From Candidatus Magasanikbacteria bacterium RIFOXYD2_FULL_41_14 (GTDB lineage Bacteria; Patescibacteriota; Patescibacteriia; Magasanikbacterales; GWA2-37-8): 38,277 nucleotides of DNA. The notes beneath the pieces are model-generated. The model did not search any database and was not told the DNA's origin. It saw only the letters and a program-made list of their open reading frames with translations. Positions 36,837-38,277 of this stretch are shown here, piece by piece (the stretch's first letter is position 1; each line of letters starts with the position of its first letter). The DNA lies in NCBI GenBank assembly GCA_001784475.1, contig MFRE01000010.1, positions 1-38,277 on the forward strand. Reading direction: 5' to 3'. The translations under genes were made by a program, and so were the position numbers.

Positions 36837-37837
36837 TGCGTTCTCCTCGCATATTTTGATTTGGCAGTAGAAATTTTATCGGTATCGCGCAAAGGAAGAT
36901 AGGAACGTAAGGTCTCATCAACGCCTCCCAAAAATTCACGCTTCTCAGCAATTGAGAATTTACTTAGTTTTGTTAGATTCTTGTAAAAAGCTGGCTTCAT
37001 CATCTTTTTAATTTCCCACGGCTTCGCCTTTTTAAAAATAAGAGCGATCTCCGGATCTTTTAGAATCTCAACTGGCATAACAACCGACTGTATGCCAGAC
37101 CTGTCTTCGTCCGGTTTGATATAATGTAAAATTTTTATTTTTGGAGAAGAATTAGCGTTTTGAACAATACAGGTAAAAGTCGGGATAGGGTTGCATATGT
37201 AGAACTGGTATTGGTATGGCCAAAAATTTTTAGGCGCGGGTGTTTTGGCTAAATTTTTATTCTTATGGCCGAGATAAATTTTATAATAATAATTTATCAT
37301 TATTTCCCCAAAGCGCGCATTTCTTTTATTTTCTGGCCAAATTTCGAAAACTTGAAAGCGTAGCGTACTAAAGTCTCCATCATCAAAATTAGGATAATCT
37401 CCTAGTACTAGAAGAACGCGCTTTACCCCATGAATGAGCGTATTTAATTCCTCTTCGTTTCTAATGCTAAACAACCATTTAGAATCATTCTTACGTTCAA
37501 TCTCATCAGAACCACAATTCGAACATTTATTTTCTAATCGAGCAACTGGGCTATCACATTTTTTACATATATCGAGCTGATCAATACGCGAACAAGATTT
37601 TACTTCCGAACCATCAATAAGATCATTGCCTCTTGCCCCAGTTCTCTCGCCTTCCATACCAGCAATAAGTGACGCAAGATGCTGGCCCGGATAACCAATC
37701 TTTATGTTTGGTGTCTGCTTAGTTATTGCCGACCATTTAATAGCACTTATTCTCGGCTGAAGCACCATCTCGCCAAGAAGCTGGTTGATTTGGTTAATAT
37801 TATCAACAATGGTAATAAATTTTTTATTTGGTTGCAT
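36833..37837 (-). CDS. MamI-like type II restriction endonuclease
   Basis: The 334-residue protein resembles the MamI endonuclease family (from memory of the family pattern). Near the N-terminus are YPGQHLASLIAG and TGARGNDLIDGSEVKSCSR, whose D...EVK residues (about D75, E78, K80) fit a PD-(D/E)xK nuclease site. A four-cysteine zinc ribbon (CKKC...CSNC, about 91-108) follows, then PKNFWPYQYQFYICNPIPTF and a basic C-terminus. MamI cuts GATNNNNATC, but specificity here is not known. The ATG at 37837 comes one base after the C-gene stop (TAG-T-ATG), indicating coupling, while a TTG three codons earlier is less likely. It is convergent with the methyltransferase gene. Confidence 0.85.
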   Translation of the reverse strand: MQPNKKFITIVDNINQINQLLGEMVLQPRISAIKWSAITKQTPNIKIGYPGQHLASLIAGMEGERTGARGNDLIDGSEVKSCSRIDQLDICKKCDSPVARLENKCSNCGSDEIERKNDSKWLFSIRNEEELNTLIHGVKRVLLVLGDYPNFDDGDFSTLRFQVFEIWPENKRNARFGEIMINYYYKIYLGHKNKNLAKTPAPKNFWPYQYQFYICNPIPTFTCIVQNANSSPKIKILHYIKPDEDRSGIQSVVMPVEILKDPEIALIFKKAKPWEIKKMMKPAFYKNLTKLSKFSIAEKREFLGGVDETLRSYLPLRDTDKISTAKSKYARRTH

Positions 37838-37838
37838 A

Positions 37839-38045
37839 CTAATCAAATAACGCCTTGGGCTGTAACCCTAATGCTTTGGCAATTTTTTCAATATTTTTAA
37901 TAGAAAGATTTCTTGAACCACGCTCAATATCACTAATATATGTTCGGTGGAGACCTGATTTAAAAGCCAAGTCTTCTTGGGAAAGACTTTTTTGTTTACG
38001 TAATTCACGCAATCTATTGCCAAATTTTGTTTGTATGTCGGGCAT
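37839..38045 (-). CDS. Controller (C) protein of the restriction-modification system
   Basis: The 68-residue XRE-type helix-turn-helix protein has the pattern FGNRLRELRKQKSLSQEDLAFKSG (split), then LHRTYISDIERGSRN and a final LGLQPKALF. Its size and sequence match C proteins, which delay endonuclease expression until host DNA is methylated. It is read just before, and coupled to, the endonuclease gene. An operator of the C-box type sits upstream and the same core recurs before the methyltransferase gene. C proteins usually activate their own promoter at low levels and repress it at high levels. Confidence 0.9.
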   Translation of the reverse strand: MPDIQTKFGNRLRELRKQKSLSQEDLAFKSGLHRTYISDIERGSRNLSIKNIEKIAKALGLQPKALFD

Positions 38046-38079
38046 AAGTTACGACACTCATTGACTACAATATACACAA

Positions 38080-38114
38080 TCTGTTAAAATAATACCACAG
38101 ACTATAAGTGACAT
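38080..38114 (-). promoter_or_regulatory. C-box operator and promoter of the C-endonuclease operon
   Basis: On the minus strand the site contains CACTTATAGTC followed by TGTG and a degenerate second half-site. From memory it closely resembles the C.Esp1396I operator (about two thirds of 35 positions agree). TATTAT (38089-38094) is a plausible -10, while the -35 position reads AGTATG, a poor match that fits a promoter needing activation by C protein. Confidence 0.7.
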
Positions 38115-38196
38115 ACTTGCAGGGAGTCCAATTGCGCGTGCACGGGCGGGCGGGGCAAGCGCAAATCGTGTCGGCAGCGCATTCGCGCGAGCGAAT

Positions 38197-38277
38197 ACGA
38201 AAAAACACCCTCGCCCAAGAAAGTGGCGGCCGAGGCGGGTAAAAATTCCCTCCCCCAACCCCTTCCTTTTTACCCGC
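38197..38277 (-). repeat. Right copy of the 81-bp inverted repeat, reaching the window edge
   Basis: It is identical to the reverse complement of 33010-33090. Identity stops inside the island at 38196 but may continue beyond the window's right end. The stretch 38115-38196 is GC-rich with a GCATTCGCGCGAGCGAAT-type hairpin and no gene. Confidence 0.9.

Noticed and set aside
38115-38258. Minus-strand open frame overlapping the right repeat
   Set aside because: It consists largely of GC-rich repeat sequence (alternating Ala, Arg and Pro) and lacks a ribosome site and any domain pattern.
1-38277. CRISPR array or cas genes
   Set aside because: No regularly spaced direct repeats and no Cas protein motifs were found.

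Overview
The window looks like a chromosomal stretch from a member of the Candidate Phyla Radiation (Patescibacteria, Parcubacteria-like). It is AT-rich, uses the standard bacterial code with TGA as stop, and has short gene gaps, several near-leaderless genes and small membrane proteins. It also has divergent but complete core genes: rpoB, rpoC, ruvB, ruvC, yebC, pyrD and a B12-dependent ribonucleotide reductase carrying an intein. The assignment is inferred from gene content and sequence style; no 16S gene is present.

Layout. Positions 1-2670 are accessory: a phosphotransferase-like gene, a Fic protein behind a clear promoter/operator, a 50-bp imperfect inverted repeat around both genes, and an IS110-family transposase remnant. 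Positions 2674-7539 hold pyrD, a cupin-like gene, yebC-ruvC and a large membrane-anchored Memo-CapA fusion. Positions 7674-8423 are a GC-rich transcription unit (cassette A) encoding a small lipoprotein. Positions 8444-16152 are the rpoBC operon with a leader of about 320 nt. Positions 16231-17744 hold a small hypothetical gene, another GC-rich small gene behind an attenuator-like leader, a possible small RNA and tRNA-Leu(UAA). Positions 17751-19394 encode a cobalamin adenosyltransferase and a winged-helix/ATPase/DUF4325-like regulator. Positions 19437-20134 are cassette B, a second GC-rich lipoprotein unit that shares 5' and 3' RNA elements with cassette A. Positions 20209-24936 are nrdJ with an intein and an upstream NrdR box. 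Positions 25025-32773 hold a coiled-coil protein, ruvB, small membrane proteins, a PH-domain protein, an Ig-like/SpoIID protein, a flippase, an AI-2E-family transporter and a hypothetical gene.

The most interesting region is 33010-38277. It is bounded by two perfect 81-bp copies of a repeat in inverted orientation, the right copy running to the window edge. Inside are an SH3b-CHAP protein, a CD-NTase-like nucleotidyltransferase coupled to a membrane-anchored putative effector (a minimal CBASS-like pair), and a controller-regulated type II restriction-modification system. In that system the DNA methyltransferase is fused to a complete, apparently cleavage-competent LexA repressor. A MamI-like endonuclease and a C protein complete the set. 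The CBASS-like pair and the LexA-methyltransferase have overlapping face-to-face promoters, and both lie on a C-box-like motif that recurs upstream of the C gene. This suggests one regulatory circuit linking DNA damage, restriction-modification and nucleotide-signalling defence.

Other functional links: the cobalamin adenosyltransferase can supply the adenosylcobalamin that NrdJ needs. RuvB and RuvC are encoded apart and no ruvA was seen in the window.
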